A model generated the notes under the pieces. That model did not search any database. It had not been told where the DNA came from and saw only the letters and a list, made by a program, of their open reading frames with translations. Shown here in pieces: positions 55,601-63,973 of a DNA stretch of 64,000 bases. The first letter of the stretch is position 1. Every line of letters begins with the position of its first letter. Location: the NCBI RefSeq assembly GCF_900111355.1, contig NZ_FOHA01000004.1:100237-164236 (forward strand), given 5' to 3'. Position numbers and translations under genes: made by a program. This DNA comes from Isobaculum melis (GTDB lineage Bacteria; Bacillota; Bacilli; Lactobacillales; Carnobacteriaceae).

Positions 55601-56209
55601 ACAAAAGAACATTATTTTCAAGATGATTTAGTGAATAAAATAGAAAGTCTTGTTACCTACTTGTTTGGAGAAGAGCACCTTGAAGAAAATCTTCAATTTA
55701 TTGCGAAAGGACTTCATGCAAAAAAAAGTGAATTATCGAGAGAGTGTATTCGACGTTATTTTACAAAGGAATTCTATCAAGATCATTTGAAAATATATCA
55801 AAAACGTCCAATTTATTGGCAATTTACGAGTGGAAAAAAAGGAACATTCAAAGGGTTAATGTATATCCATCGTTATGATAAACATACTCTTGCAAGAGTT
55901 CGAACAGATTATGTATTAGCTCTTACAAAGACATTGAATAGATTGATTTATCTTGCAGAGCTTACCATTTCAGAAAATAGTTCACAAAGAGTAGTTGGAA
56001 AAGCAATGAAAGAAAAAGAAAGCTATTTACAGCAATTAGAAGAGCTAAGAACTTATGATATGTTATTAGAGTATATGGCAGGTAAGGAAATAGAATTAAA
56101 TTTAGACGATGGGATTAAAGCTAACTATCAAAAATTCCAACAAATTCATCTTGCAATTGGTTTTGGAAATAAAGAAGTAAATTTAAATGTTTTTGAAAAA
56201 ATTATTTAA
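52676..56209 (+). CDS. pglX: BREX site-specific adenine methyltransferase PglX
   Basis: About 1177 residues from the GTG at 52676 (GAGAGAGG upstream), giving a start DKGALKRFATSARKKL typical of the family; a TTG overlapping the brxC end is less likely. SAM-binding motif I DPACGSGH lies near residue 308, catalytic NPPY near 488, and a target-recognition region after about 600. PglX marks host DNA with N6-methyladenine at a non-palindromic site, letting BREX tell self from phage. No frameshift or homopolymer switch was seen, unlike phase-variable pglX genes. Confidence 0.95.
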   Translation: MDKGALKRFATSARKKLIEGVKIRALRFGISEKEIKSGNQFDGLLLINGEPLEKKHVDQYQKLVERIKLYQLHKDYKEAYEMVIEEVAYTWFNRIIAIRYMEIHDYLPIRMLLLSSSIAGKKEPDAVTFHKEIVNILHLDPFILWDLAEKQQTEELFKYILIQQSRQLGQILPSAFSEVDAVEEFLLPDGLLANHGMIREMIDCGNESDWQQVEIIGWLYQYYHSEVKEKVGGLKNNQVPKRFLPTVTQIFTPKWIVQYMLQNSLGKLYDEMFPNNQLSKTWSYYLKKNIINQIVPSNVTSLEDIKLIDPACGSGHILIEAFSLFYDMYLEQGYMSKEIPNLIIKNNLHGLEIDRRSYQISHVALLLKILSYQPRLLQTRKSFDYHIETFKDTEHPISEEALLLIYPAEEIEAIRDLEKKFGNAEQFGSLINTNTIQVKPLILKIKEFLAIETEELYIQALQFELQDKLLPLLKIAEQLAQSYTIVVTNPPYHNKYNADLKLFMKKNYPTTKADLYTAFIERCFDMTVENGYTAMMTPWTWMFLSSYELLRRKLLKEGTIASLVQLERSAFEDATVSICTFVLHKQKKDILGEYVQLEQFKGSELQPIKLREAAKNLKLSYRLSKASDMFEQIPGIPICYWVNNQFKSLFSSNQFQKIEDKYEVKSGIMTGNDSTFLRLWFEVSYPDICFNATNEYFVEQSQMQKWFPISKGGNYRLYFGNNEYVIDLYKNGMHIKNSDGNYRLRDSQYYFKSGITWSRISSAYFAFRIQNEYMLFGDASPLIVQGDVELLAFLNSKVACYILKALNPTINIFVSDIQKLPISIESYPKIQELVTDIIILEQGDWNDFETSWDFKQHPFITYKSHEKELAKIYQIWMQQTEQRFEQVKRKQEELNRIFIELYDLEEELEPDILDSEVTIKKADLAKDVRSFLSYLVGVIFGRYSLDQTNIVYGGGEFQHGKYQTVQPDENNIVPITKEHYFQDDLVNKIESLVTYLFGEEHLEENLQFIAKGLHAKKSELSRECIRRYFTKEFYQDHLKIYQKRPIYWQFTSGKKGTFKGLMYIHRYDKHTLARVRTDYVLALTKTLNRLIYLAELTISENSSQRVVGKAMKEKESYLQQLEELRTYDMLLEYMAGKEIELNLDDGIKANYQKFQQIHLAIGFGNKEVNLNVFEKII

Positions 56210-56221
56210 AAAGGTGGAATT

Positions 56222-58756
56222 ATGACAACAGAAGTAGAAGTAAAACTAATTGAAAAATTTAGTGAACGAAAAGTAAGAGGAGAGCTAAGAAAGGTTATCT
56301 TTTGGTATGATGCAGAAAGTACTTTTAGCAAAGCCATTTCTGAATACAAGTTAGATCAAGTGATGATATTGAGAGTTGATGATTTTAGTTATTTTCAGAT
56401 TAAATATTTACTTGAAATAGTTTATACGCAAAAAAATATTCTCCTTTATTTTAATACAGCAAAGCCTAAGGGAATTGATAATCCTTTATTAGATATTTTA
56501 TTGTATAGTGAAGAGTTTGAAATGGATTCTATCGTAAGCTTAATGAATTTGTTAGCTATTGAAGAGCCAGAGATAAAACAAATATTTGAAACATATCGCT
56601 CTTTTTTTCTTCAAGAAAAATTAGCTGGTGTTTTTTCTAGCATGATACAGTTAAAAAGTAAAGTAGAACAAAATGATATAGAATTAGGAATTTTATGTGT
56701 TTTAACAAATACGAAAGAACTAAGATTTTCAACCGTACTTATTCACCTTTTTATTGAGGAGATAACAAAAAAATCAGCTTATTGGCGTCAGATTGAAAAA
56801 TATCAATTAGCCCCCTTTTTTTGGAAACAAGTAACTTCTTTTTTGGGGTATGAAGGAGAACAAAATATTAGAGATTTGATTTGTGCTATTTTTAAAACGA
56901 AGGCATTTATTGATTTTGAAGAGCAGGTACCGCGAAATTGGCAAAATCAACGATTGCACCAAAGTAATAATTGTATTGTATTTCTTAGTCAATGGATGAA
57001 CCGTAAAGATTTAAATAAAGGCTATCAAAAATGTTCAATAGAAATTGCAAAGAATCTTAGAATTCCTTCCTTTATTAAGAAAAAAGCGATTGAATTTTTA
57101 GCTAAGAGTGACTCTTTTATTGACTATGATGATGCCATTATTTCTCAGGTTGCTGAGCAACTATCTTTTGGTACACTTCATTATGATCGATATGAGAAAA
57201 TTTTAATAGATCGACGAAATACATATTGGTTTCAGGAAAGATCTCATGAATACCAGTTATTAATTGAAGGGATTCGGTTATTAAGGAATATTCAAAACTG
57301 GCAAAATAAAGTGGATTTAAAAACAAAAGAAGCGATTTGGCAGTGGTATCAAGCAGAAGGTTATGAGATTGATGCTTGCTATCGACGATTTTGTACAGAA
57401 TATCAAAAAATTACAATAGAAGTTCCTGAAATTAACACATTAAGAAATATGATTGAAGCCATTTATAAAAATGAATTTCTAATGTTATTTGGTGAATACT
57501 GGTCTCAATTTTTTGAAAAGGAAGAGTCTTTTCAAATTTTAGCAACTTCTACACAGAAAGATTTTTATGAAGAATATGTAGCATCTTTTGAAAAAAGTGG
57601 ACATCGTATTTTTGTTATTATTTCAGATGCATTTAGATATGAATGTGCATCTGAGTTAACAACGCAATTAAATATGGAACATCGTTTTAAAGTTTCTCTT
57701 AATGGCATACAAGGAATATTTCCGTCTTTTACAGAACTTGGAATGGCTGCTTTATTACCACATCAAAAAATGATGTTAATGGATAGGTATATTGAGTTGG
57801 ACGGTAAGCGAACAACAGGGATTGAGTCTCGAAGAAAAATCTTAGAAGATAAGATAGGGAAAGGTAAAGCAACAGCTTATTCTGGAAAAGATTTGTTGAA
57901 TCTAAGTAGAATGGAGTTGAGGGAGCTTTATAGTGGAACAAGTATCAATTATATTTATCATAATACGATTGATAGTATTGGTGATCATGCTTCAAGTGAA
58001 AACCAAGTGTTTACTGCAGTAGAAATGGCGTTATCAGAATTAACTAGATTGATACAAAAATTAACTGTAAATGTGAATGCATCTAGATTAATTATTACAG
58101 CAGATCATGGTTTTATTTATTCAGAATCACCGTTGAAAAAAATAGACAAAATCCCGATACAGGATAAAGAAGTACTTGTTAGAAATAGGCGCTTTATCTT
58201 GAATAAAGTGAATAAAAACCAAGGGAATACACACACTTTTTTGATTCCAGAATTTGATAACCAAGTAATCTATGGGCATACACCAATCGGAAGTAAGCGC
58301 TTTTCTATACAAGGAGGTGGTGCTAATTTTGTCCATGGTGGTATGATGCCTCAAGAAATTATGATACCAGTTTTGGAAATTAAGACAGAAAGGGGAAAAG
58401 AAAGCTATAAACAAGTACAGGTTCAACTCTTAAGTGAAAGGAATAAAATCAATAATATTGTAACTTATTTAGATTTTTTACAAATCCAACCAGTTAGAAA
58501 TAATCTTTATCAAAAGCGAGTTCATGTATATTTAGAAGATGAAGATAACGTACGCATCTCAAATGAATTATTATTATTAGCAGATTCGTATAGTGAAGAC
58601 GCAGAAGAACGAATTATGAGGGAAAAATTAGTACTTTTCAGTCAAACCTATCATGTGAATGCTAACTATTATTTAGTTATGGTTAATGAACAAGACAAAT
58701 CAGATATTCATAAAATTCGTTTTTCTATAGATTTGACATCAGATAGTGATATGTAA
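56222..58756 (+). CDS. pglZ: BREX phosphatase-fold protein PglZ
   Basis: 844 residues. The alkaline-phosphatase-superfamily core is in the second half: VIISDAFRYECASEL near residue 460 and ITADHGFIYSES near 625 bear the metal-binding Asp/His set, and FVHGGMMPQEIMIPVLE follows. PglZ is the defining BREX gene and binds BrxB; a metal-dependent nuclease activity has been reported for a family member. RBS AAAGGTGG. It is the last gene of the cluster; no brxL gene follows. Confidence 0.95.
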   Translation: MTTEVEVKLIEKFSERKVRGELRKVIFWYDAESTFSKAISEYKLDQVMILRVDDFSYFQIKYLLEIVYTQKNILLYFNTAKPKGIDNPLLDILLYSEEFEMDSIVSLMNLLAIEEPEIKQIFETYRSFFLQEKLAGVFSSMIQLKSKVEQNDIELGILCVLTNTKELRFSTVLIHLFIEEITKKSAYWRQIEKYQLAPFFWKQVTSFLGYEGEQNIRDLICAIFKTKAFIDFEEQVPRNWQNQRLHQSNNCIVFLSQWMNRKDLNKGYQKCSIEIAKNLRIPSFIKKKAIEFLAKSDSFIDYDDAIISQVAEQLSFGTLHYDRYEKILIDRRNTYWFQERSHEYQLLIEGIRLLRNIQNWQNKVDLKTKEAIWQWYQAEGYEIDACYRRFCTEYQKITIEVPEINTLRNMIEAIYKNEFLMLFGEYWSQFFEKEESFQILATSTQKDFYEEYVASFEKSGHRIFVIISDAFRYECASELTTQLNMEHRFKVSLNGIQGIFPSFTELGMAALLPHQKMMLMDRYIELDGKRTTGIESRRKILEDKIGKGKATAYSGKDLLNLSRMELRELYSGTSINYIYHNTIDSIGDHASSENQVFTAVEMALSELTRLIQKLTVNVNASRLIITADHGFIYSESPLKKIDKIPIQDKEVLVRNRRFILNKVNKNQGNTHTFLIPEFDNQVIYGHTPIGSKRFSIQGGGANFVHGGMMPQEIMIPVLEIKTERGKESYKQVQVQLLSERNKINNIVTYLDFLQIQPVRNNLYQKRVHVYLEDEDNVRISNELLLLADSYSEDAEERIMREKLVLFSQTYHVNANYYLVMVNEQDKSDIHKIRFSIDLTSDSDM

Positions 58757-58817
58757 TTGTAAAAAAATAATGATAATATTCATAGCTGTTTGTAAGGAAA
58801 AAATAGTTTTCACTTAT

Positions 58818-58851
58818 TTTACTGATTAGATCAATTCATGTAATCAGTAAA
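58818..58851. terminator. Convergent inverted repeat at the end of pglZ
   Basis: TTTACTGATTA (58818-58828) and TAATCAGTAAA (58841-58851) form an 11-bp perfect dyad with a 12-base loop between convergent genes. The T tract is weak, so the terminator role is probable but unproven. The right arm lies in the 3' end of the winged-helix gene. Confidence 0.45.
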
Positions 58852-59100
58852 GTAATGAATTAATTGTAGCTGGATAATTTTTTTCAACCCTTTTTCAGTA
58901 AGTTGATATGAATTTTTATTAAAGGTTAAATAATTGTCAGAAATCAATTTCCGTAAATTATTTGTTAAATTATTTACACCAATTCTCCCTTGATCGAGGT
59001 AGATTTTTTTGAAGAAGTTGCGATTGAAGTTAATTTGTCCTTTTCCAACTTGTAATTGGGTACTTAGTAGGATGAATTCATATTCAAAAAGTTTAGTCAT
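58831..59100 (-). CDS. Small winged-helix-like protein between BREX and CRISPR-Cas
   Basis: 89 residues. The order is a helical N-terminus, a segment that reads as a winged-helix DNA-binding core (VNNLTNNLRKLISDNYLTFNKNSYQLTEKG, about 38-70), then a C-terminal helix. The wing pattern of hydrophobic beta-strand plus LTEKGLKKI is typical of PadR/MarR-type and archaeal-like small regulators. RBS AGGAGGTGAT. An ATCTAT-TG-ATAGAT dyad lies just upstream. It diverges from the tracrRNA-cas9 unit and converges on pglZ, so it could regulate either system. No closer family assignment can be made. Confidence 0.65.
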   Translation of the reverse strand: MTKLFEYEFILLSTQLQVGKGQINFNRNFFKKIYLDQGRIGVNNLTNNLRKLISDNYLTFNKNSYQLTEKGLKKIIQLQLIHYFTDYMN

Positions 59101-59131
59101 GTTATCACCTCCTTTGTTTAAAATGTATACC

Positions 59132-59145
59132 CATCTATTGATAGA
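59132..59145. promoter_or_regulatory. Inverted repeat upstream of the winged-helix gene
   Basis: A 6-bp perfect dyad ATCTAT-TG-ATAGAT in the promoter region of the minus-strand regulator, 32-45 bases upstream of its start codon. It is a candidate autoregulatory operator. Confidence 0.45.
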
Positions 59146-59228
59146 TACTGAAAAATATACAGAAAAAAAGAATAGAAAAAATTTTTTTATTTTAATAGAA
59201 TTAAATATAAAACATTTATAAATAGGTC

Positions 59229-59372
59229 TTGCATTCTTTTGAGGATTAGACTATAATTGTGTGTAGAGTTATAGCTGACTCTGTAAGGAAATTATAGTAA
59301 AGAATGTGCTAATGCACATTTCTGTAAAGCTCTAACCCCACACCTATTTTAGGTGTGGGGTTATCTTTTTTT
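59229..59372 (+). ncRNA. tracrRNA gene of the type II-C CRISPR-Cas locus
   Basis: Promoter: TTGCAT (59229-59234), 17 bp, TATAAT (59252-59257), start about 59264. The RNA (~109 nt) has an anti-repeat region (about 59264-59302, ending GGAAATTATAGTAAAG), a nexus hairpin AATGTGC-TAAT-GCACATT (59303-59320) and a 12-bp perfect terminator stem (59334-59345 with 59351-59362) with T7 to 59372. Position directly upstream of cas9 and this hairpin order are those of tracrRNAs. The anti-repeat predicts a repeat starting approximately RCTATAATTTCCTTACAGA. Confidence 0.82.
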
Positions 59373-59406
59373 ATCATTGAATAAACACCTATTTTATTAA
59401 ATAATC

Positions 59407-59441
59407 TATGCTATAATGAAGTCAAATGAAAAAGTCAGGAG
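59407..59441 (+). promoter_or_regulatory. cas9 promoter and RBS
   Basis: An extended -10, TGC-TATAAT (59409-59417), has no good -35. It overlaps an upstream in-frame ATG (59416), which shows that ATG cannot be the start. AGGAG at 59437-59441 lies 7 bases before the ATG at 59449. Confidence 0.7.
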
Positions 59442-59448
59442 TGACAGT

Positions 59449-62400
59449 ATGGGGTATAGAATAGGATTAGATATTGGGATTACATCAGTAGGTTATGCTG
59501 TTTTGAGGACAGATGAAAAAGGTGAACCAATCAGAATTGAACATTTAAATTCAGTTATTTTTCCAATTGCTGAACATCCAAAAGATGGGAAATCGTTAGC
59601 TTTACCAAGGAGAGAGAGTAGAGGGGCTAGAAGAAGGACTCGTCGCACAAAATTTAGAAAATATCGTACAAAAATGTTGTTTATTCGTCATGGCTTACTA
59701 ACAAAGAATCAAATTGAAAAAATTTATAACCAAAATTTGGGTGGACAGTCAGTTTATGAATTACGAGCTAAAGGATTAGATCAGGCATTAACCAATGAAG
59801 AATTATTTAGAATTTTTTATTTTTTTTCTGGTCACCGTGGCTTCAAGTCAAATAGAAAGTCAGAACTTACTGAAAAAGATATGGGACCAGTTCTTTCAGC
59901 AATTAAAGAAATAGAAGACAAGTTAGAGGATGGCAACCATCGCACATTAGGTGAATACATGTGTAAGGATGAAAAATACAAGGAACGCAAGCGTAATAAA
60001 GAAGGGAAAGAGCGTTATTTAGGCACTGCAAATAGAGCCATGATAGAAATAGAAATTAAGAAAATCATAGAGACACAACGTTTGCTTGGAAATACCGATT
60101 TATCGTCAGAATTTGAGATAGAATATATTGGAGATGGCTCTAAAACAGGTATATTTAATGATCAAAGAGATTTTGAAGATGGCCCAGGATCTGGACCTTA
60201 TGCAGGAAATCAAATTGAAAAAATGATTGGTTTTTGTACTCATGAGCCAGATGAAAAACGTGCACCTAAGGCAAGTTATACATTCCAATATTTTGATTTA
60301 CTATCCAAATTAAATAATTTAAAATATCAAGAACATATTGGAGAAAAATATCAAGAGCTTACACTAGAGCAAAAAAATCTTATTAAAGAAAAAGTACTTA
60401 GTAGTAAAGAAGTAAAATTTTCAGCGATTAAAAAATTATTAGGTTTATCCTCACATGCCCGGTTCAATTTAGTAACATATGGTTCTAAAGCAACGATTGA
60501 AGAAACTGAGAAAAAAACGAAATTTTACAGCATGTCTTCTTATTATAAGTTAAAAAATTCATTACCAGAAGCATTTTTTAATCAATTAACAGCAGAACAA
60601 TTAGATGAAATTGGTTATATTTTAACCGTTTATTCGAGTGATCATAGAAGAAAAGATGAATTTTATGGGCGACTGGCATTTCCTGAACAAATAGTAGAAT
60701 CTCTATTACCAATTAATTTCAGCAAGTTTGGTAACTTGTCATTAAAAGCAATGAAGAAAATTATGCCTTTTTTAGAGATGGGATTTAATTATTATGATGC
60801 AAGTGCACAAGCTGGTTATGATGCAACCTATAAAAAGATTGATGCTAAGACAATTCATGAAGATGTAAATAATCCTGTGGTAAAGCGTGCGGTGAGTCAA
60901 ACAATTAAAATAGTGAATCATATTATCTCAAAATATGGCAAGCCGGACGCTATTAGTATTGAATTGGCAAGAGAACTTGGAAAACCTCATGATATTCGTA
61001 AAAAAATTAGTAAATCTCAAGAAACAAATCGTATAGTAAACGAAAGAATCGCTGATAAGTTAAGAGAACTCGGAATTATTGTAAATGGAGAAAATATTAT
61101 TCGGTTAAAATTATGGGAAGAGCAAGGTGGGATGGACCCTTATACAGGTTTAGCGATTCCCTATGCTCATGTATTTTCTGATAGATATGAAATTGATCAT
61201 ATTATTCCGTATAGTTTAACGTTAGATGATAGCTATGGAAATAAAGTACTAGTAAGTGGTGCAGCAAATCGAGAAAAAGGAAATAAAATTCCTTTGGATT
61301 ATTTAGCTGGTGATATTGACCGAATCCACAAATTAGAAGCCATTGCAGGGGATATTAAAAATCCACGTAAACGTGAAAAATTATTAAAAAAACAACTAAC
61401 AAAAGAAGATATTGAAGGATGGAAAACAAGAAATCTTAATGATACACGGTATATTTCCGTATTGTTGCACAACTACTTCAAACAAAATATTTCATTTGCC
61501 AAATTAGAAACAGAGAAGAAACAACGTGTCTTCGCAGTTAATGGGACAATTACTGCAAAATTAAGAGCGCGATGGGGTTTCAATAAAATTAGAGAAAATG
61601 GAGACCAGCATCATGCACTAGATGCATTAATTGTTGCATGTGTGACACCTAAGTATGTGAAAGAAGTGACAAATTTCAGCAAAAGAAAAGAAGTTAGAGG
61701 AAATAGTCAACTATGGGAAAGAAAAGAATATTTACAAGAAATTGAAAATGAAGTTGTGACAAATAAAGAAGATTATGACAGGATATTTAACCAAGCTTTC
61801 CCTTATCCTTGGCCAAAGTTTAGAGATGAAGTTATCTGCCGAATGTCAGAGAATCCATCTGAATTAATGCAGAACTATCAATGGAAAACTTATACCGATG
61901 AGGAGATTTCTACATTAAAACCAATTTTCATTGTAAGAAGACCAAATAAGAAAGTAACGGGTCCTGCACATCAAGAGACAATTAGAAGTGCAAAGCTCAA
62001 AGAACAAGGAAAAAATATTAGTCGTGTGTCTATTAGTAAATTAAAATTGAATAAAAATGGTGAAATTGTTTCAGGGAATGGTACTTTCTATAAAACGGAA
62101 GATAACGGCTGGCAATTACTATATGAAAAATTAAAAAATGAACTAGAAAAAAATGGAGGAAATGGAGAATTAGCATTTCCCACAGGAGCATTTACTTATC
62201 AGCATTTAGAGAAGTCCCATACTGTTAGAAAAGTCAAAATTGAAGCGAAAACAACATTACAGGCTGTTTTAAACGAAGGCAAAGCTGTTGCTGATAATGG
62301 TTCAATGGTGAGAATTGATGTGTTTAGGACAAATGGGAAATATTTATTTGTGCCTATTTATGTGAAAGATACTGTAGAGAAGGACTTGCCGAATAAAGCT

Positions 62401-62745
62401 TGTGTAGCTCATAAACAGCATCTAGAGTGGCCTATTGTAAATGAGGCAGATTTTCAATTTTCACTTTATTCGGGAGATTTAATTCGTATTCAACATAAAA
62501 CAGGAGTGAAACTTGTATCTAAGGATGGGTTAAAAGAAACCAAAATAGAGCCTGATTTTATTGGATATTATGTTGGTGCAAACATCTCAACTGCGAGTAT
62601 ATCAGGAGATAATCATAATAACTATTATCGGTTTGAAAGCCTTGGAATAGCAACATTGGTGAATTTAGAAAAATACCAAATTGATTATTTTGGAAACTAT
62701 TATAAAGTCAAAGAAAAACAACGTCAGAAATTTCATGAAAACTAG
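59449..62745 (+). CDS. cas9: CRISPR-associated endonuclease Cas9, compact type II-C
   Basis: 1098 residues from the ATG at 59449. RuvC-I Asp8 is in IGLDIGITSVGYAV. An Arg-rich bridge helix follows (about 50-75, RRESRGARRRTRRTKFRKYR). RuvC-II has Glu505 (ISIELAREL), HNH has Asp583-His584 (EIDHIIPYSLTLDDSY), and RuvC-III has His722/Asp725 (HHALDALIVA), so both nuclease centres look intact. GFCTHEPDEKRAPKASYTFQ and other segments closely parallel Geobacillus Cas9, a type II-C enzyme. It cuts DNA guided by crRNA:tracrRNA. The PAM cannot be read from the sequence. cas1 and cas2 follow. Confidence 0.96.
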   Translation: MGYRIGLDIGITSVGYAVLRTDEKGEPIRIEHLNSVIFPIAEHPKDGKSLALPRRESRGARRRTRRTKFRKYRTKMLFIRHGLLTKNQIEKIYNQNLGGQSVYELRAKGLDQALTNEELFRIFYFFSGHRGFKSNRKSELTEKDMGPVLSAIKEIEDKLEDGNHRTLGEYMCKDEKYKERKRNKEGKERYLGTANRAMIEIEIKKIIETQRLLGNTDLSSEFEIEYIGDGSKTGIFNDQRDFEDGPGSGPYAGNQIEKMIGFCTHEPDEKRAPKASYTFQYFDLLSKLNNLKYQEHIGEKYQELTLEQKNLIKEKVLSSKEVKFSAIKKLLGLSSHARFNLVTYGSKATIEETEKKTKFYSMSSYYKLKNSLPEAFFNQLTAEQLDEIGYILTVYSSDHRRKDEFYGRLAFPEQIVESLLPINFSKFGNLSLKAMKKIMPFLEMGFNYYDASAQAGYDATYKKIDAKTIHEDVNNPVVKRAVSQTIKIVNHIISKYGKPDAISIELARELGKPHDIRKKISKSQETNRIVNERIADKLRELGIIVNGENIIRLKLWEEQGGMDPYTGLAIPYAHVFSDRYEIDHIIPYSLTLDDSYGNKVLVSGAANREKGNKIPLDYLAGDIDRIHKLEAIAGDIKNPRKREKLLKKQLTKEDIEGWKTRNLNDTRYISVLLHNYFKQNISFAKLETEKKQRVFAVNGTITAKLRARWGFNKIRENGDQHHALDALIVACVTPKYVKEVTNFSKRKEVRGNSQLWERKEYLQEIENEVVTNKEDYDRIFNQAFPYPWPKFRDEVICRMSENPSELMQNYQWKTYTDEEISTLKPIFIVRRPNKKVTGPAHQETIRSAKLKEQGKNISRVSISKLKLNKNGEIVSGNGTFYKTEDNGWQLLYEKLKNELEKNGGNGELAFPTGAFTYQHLEKSHTVRKVKIEAKTTLQAVLNEGKAVADNGSMVRIDVFRTNGKYLFVPIYVKDTVEKDLPNKACVAHKQHLEWPIVNEADFQFSLYSGDLIRIQHKTGVKLVSKDGLKETKIEPDFIGYYVGANISTASISGDNHNNYYRFESLGIATLVNLEKYQIDYFGNYYKVKEKQRQKFHEN

Positions 62746-62757
62746 GATGTGAAGTAT

Positions 62758-63660
62758 ATGGCTTTTCGAAATATCTATATTGAAAATCCCGCAAAATTAA
62801 GTATTAAGAATCAGCAATTAGTGATTAAACAGGATGAAGAGTACCAAATACCTGTTGACGATATTCAAAGTGTGATGATTGAGCATCAACAATGTAGTAT
62901 TACAATTCCTACTATTTCTTATTTAGCAGAAAATCAAGTGGCTTTATTTACTTGTGATGAGCGACATTTACCTTGTTCAGTTTTATTACCATTGGGAAAT
63001 CATTCTAGAAAATTACAAATATTAAGTTATCAATTTGGCTTACAAAAAAGAACAAAAAACAGAATTTGGAAAAAAATTATTCAACAGAAAATTATCAATC
63101 AAGGGAAATGCTTGGCTTTTAATAAGAAAGACGAGTCTGAGGTTTTATTTTCCTTAGCCAATAGAGTAGAAGAAGGTGATCGAACTTTTTGTGAATCACA
63201 AGCAGCTCAAATTTATTTTTTAGCATTATTTGGAGAAGGGTTTAATCGGCGTCATGATCATATACAAAATGCTGCATTGAATTATGGCTATTCTATATTA
63301 AGAGGTGTTCTTGCAAGAGATATTTGTGCTTATGGTTTAGAACCATCTATTGGTGTTTTTCACAGAAATGAATTAAATCCTTTTAATTTAGCAGATGATT
63401 TGATTGAACCTTTTAGACCATATATTGATTTATGGGTTGCAAAGAATGTTTATGAAGAGGATTTAATGCTGACTTCAAAAATGAAACGAGAGCTTTTTTC
63501 TTTATTGTTTACCAAGGTTCCTATTGACGAGGGACATCATTCATTAGCAAATGCGTTAAAAAAAATGACCTCTTCTTTCACTGCTTGCTGTAGAAATAAT
63601 AGCGCAGCACTATTAAAAGTTCCTGAACTAATGAAACTACAAGCACACGAGTATGAATAG
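62758..63660 (+). CDS. cas1: CRISPR integrase Cas1
   Basis: About 300 residues from the ATG at 62758, with AGGATGTGAAG just upstream; the GTG at 62749 is possible. The type II Cas1 pattern is present: AFRNIYIENPAKLSI at the N-terminus, and the metal-binding residues in IGVFHRNELNPFNLADDLIEPFRP (His and Asp), with the earlier glutamate in the helical domain. It integrates new spacers with Cas2. It begins about 12 bases after the cas9 stop and overlaps cas2 by 8 bases, so the three genes form one operon. Confidence 0.95.
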   Translation: MAFRNIYIENPAKLSIKNQQLVIKQDEEYQIPVDDIQSVMIEHQQCSITIPTISYLAENQVALFTCDERHLPCSVLLPLGNHSRKLQILSYQFGLQKRTKNRIWKKIIQQKIINQGKCLAFNKKDESEVLFSLANRVEEGDRTFCESQAAQIYFLALFGEGFNRRHDHIQNAALNYGYSILRGVLARDICAYGLEPSIGVFHRNELNPFNLADDLIEPFRPYIDLWVAKNVYEEDLMLTSKMKRELFSLLFTKVPIDEGHHSLANALKKMTSSFTACCRNNSAALLKVPELMKLQAHEYE

Positions 63661-63973
63661 ATTTATGAGAATGCTTGTGATGTTTGACTTACCAGTAGGA
63701 ACAAAAAAAGAAAGAAGAGAAGCAACACGATTTAGAAAATATTTGTTAAGTGAAGGGTATGTTATGATGCAGTTTTCTGTTTATTATAGAATTTGTAGTG
63801 GTTATGATATGGTTAGAAAATATGAAAGAAAGCTCGAGAATCATTTGCCTAAAAAAGGGTCAGTAAGAATGGTCTGCTTGACAGAAAAGCAATTTTCAAA
63901 TATGAGGTTATTAGTTGGAGATGAGATAGTGAATGAAAAAAAGGTAAATGCTTCAAGTTTGTCCATTTTTTAG
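63653..63973 (+). CDS. cas2: CRISPR adaptation protein Cas2
   Basis: 106 residues of ferredoxin-like fold. RMLVMFDLPVGTKKER is the first strand with the conserved aspartate, RFRKYLLSEGYVMMQFSVYYRI the middle of the domain, and GSVRMVCLTEKQF the last strand. It forms the Cas1-Cas2 complex that captures and integrates spacers. Its start overlaps the cas1 end by 8 bases. In the 27 bases after it no csn2 or repeat is visible, consistent with type II-C but limited by the window edge. Confidence 0.94.
   Translation: MNRFMRMLVMFDLPVGTKKERREATRFRKYLLSEGYVMMQFSVYYRICSGYDMVRKYERKLENHLPKKGSVRMVCLTEKQFSNMRLLVGDEIVNEKKVNASSLSIF

Noticed and set aside
59009..59221. 70-residue plus-strand frame opposite the winged-helix gene
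   Set aside because: Antisense shadow; it reads through the dyad and promoter region and has low-complexity Lys/Asn-rich sequence.
59416..59448. Upstream ATG of cas9 adding 11 residues
   Set aside because: It overlaps the extended -10 TATAAT, lacks an RBS, and family members begin at M-x-Y-x-I-G-L-D as from 59449.
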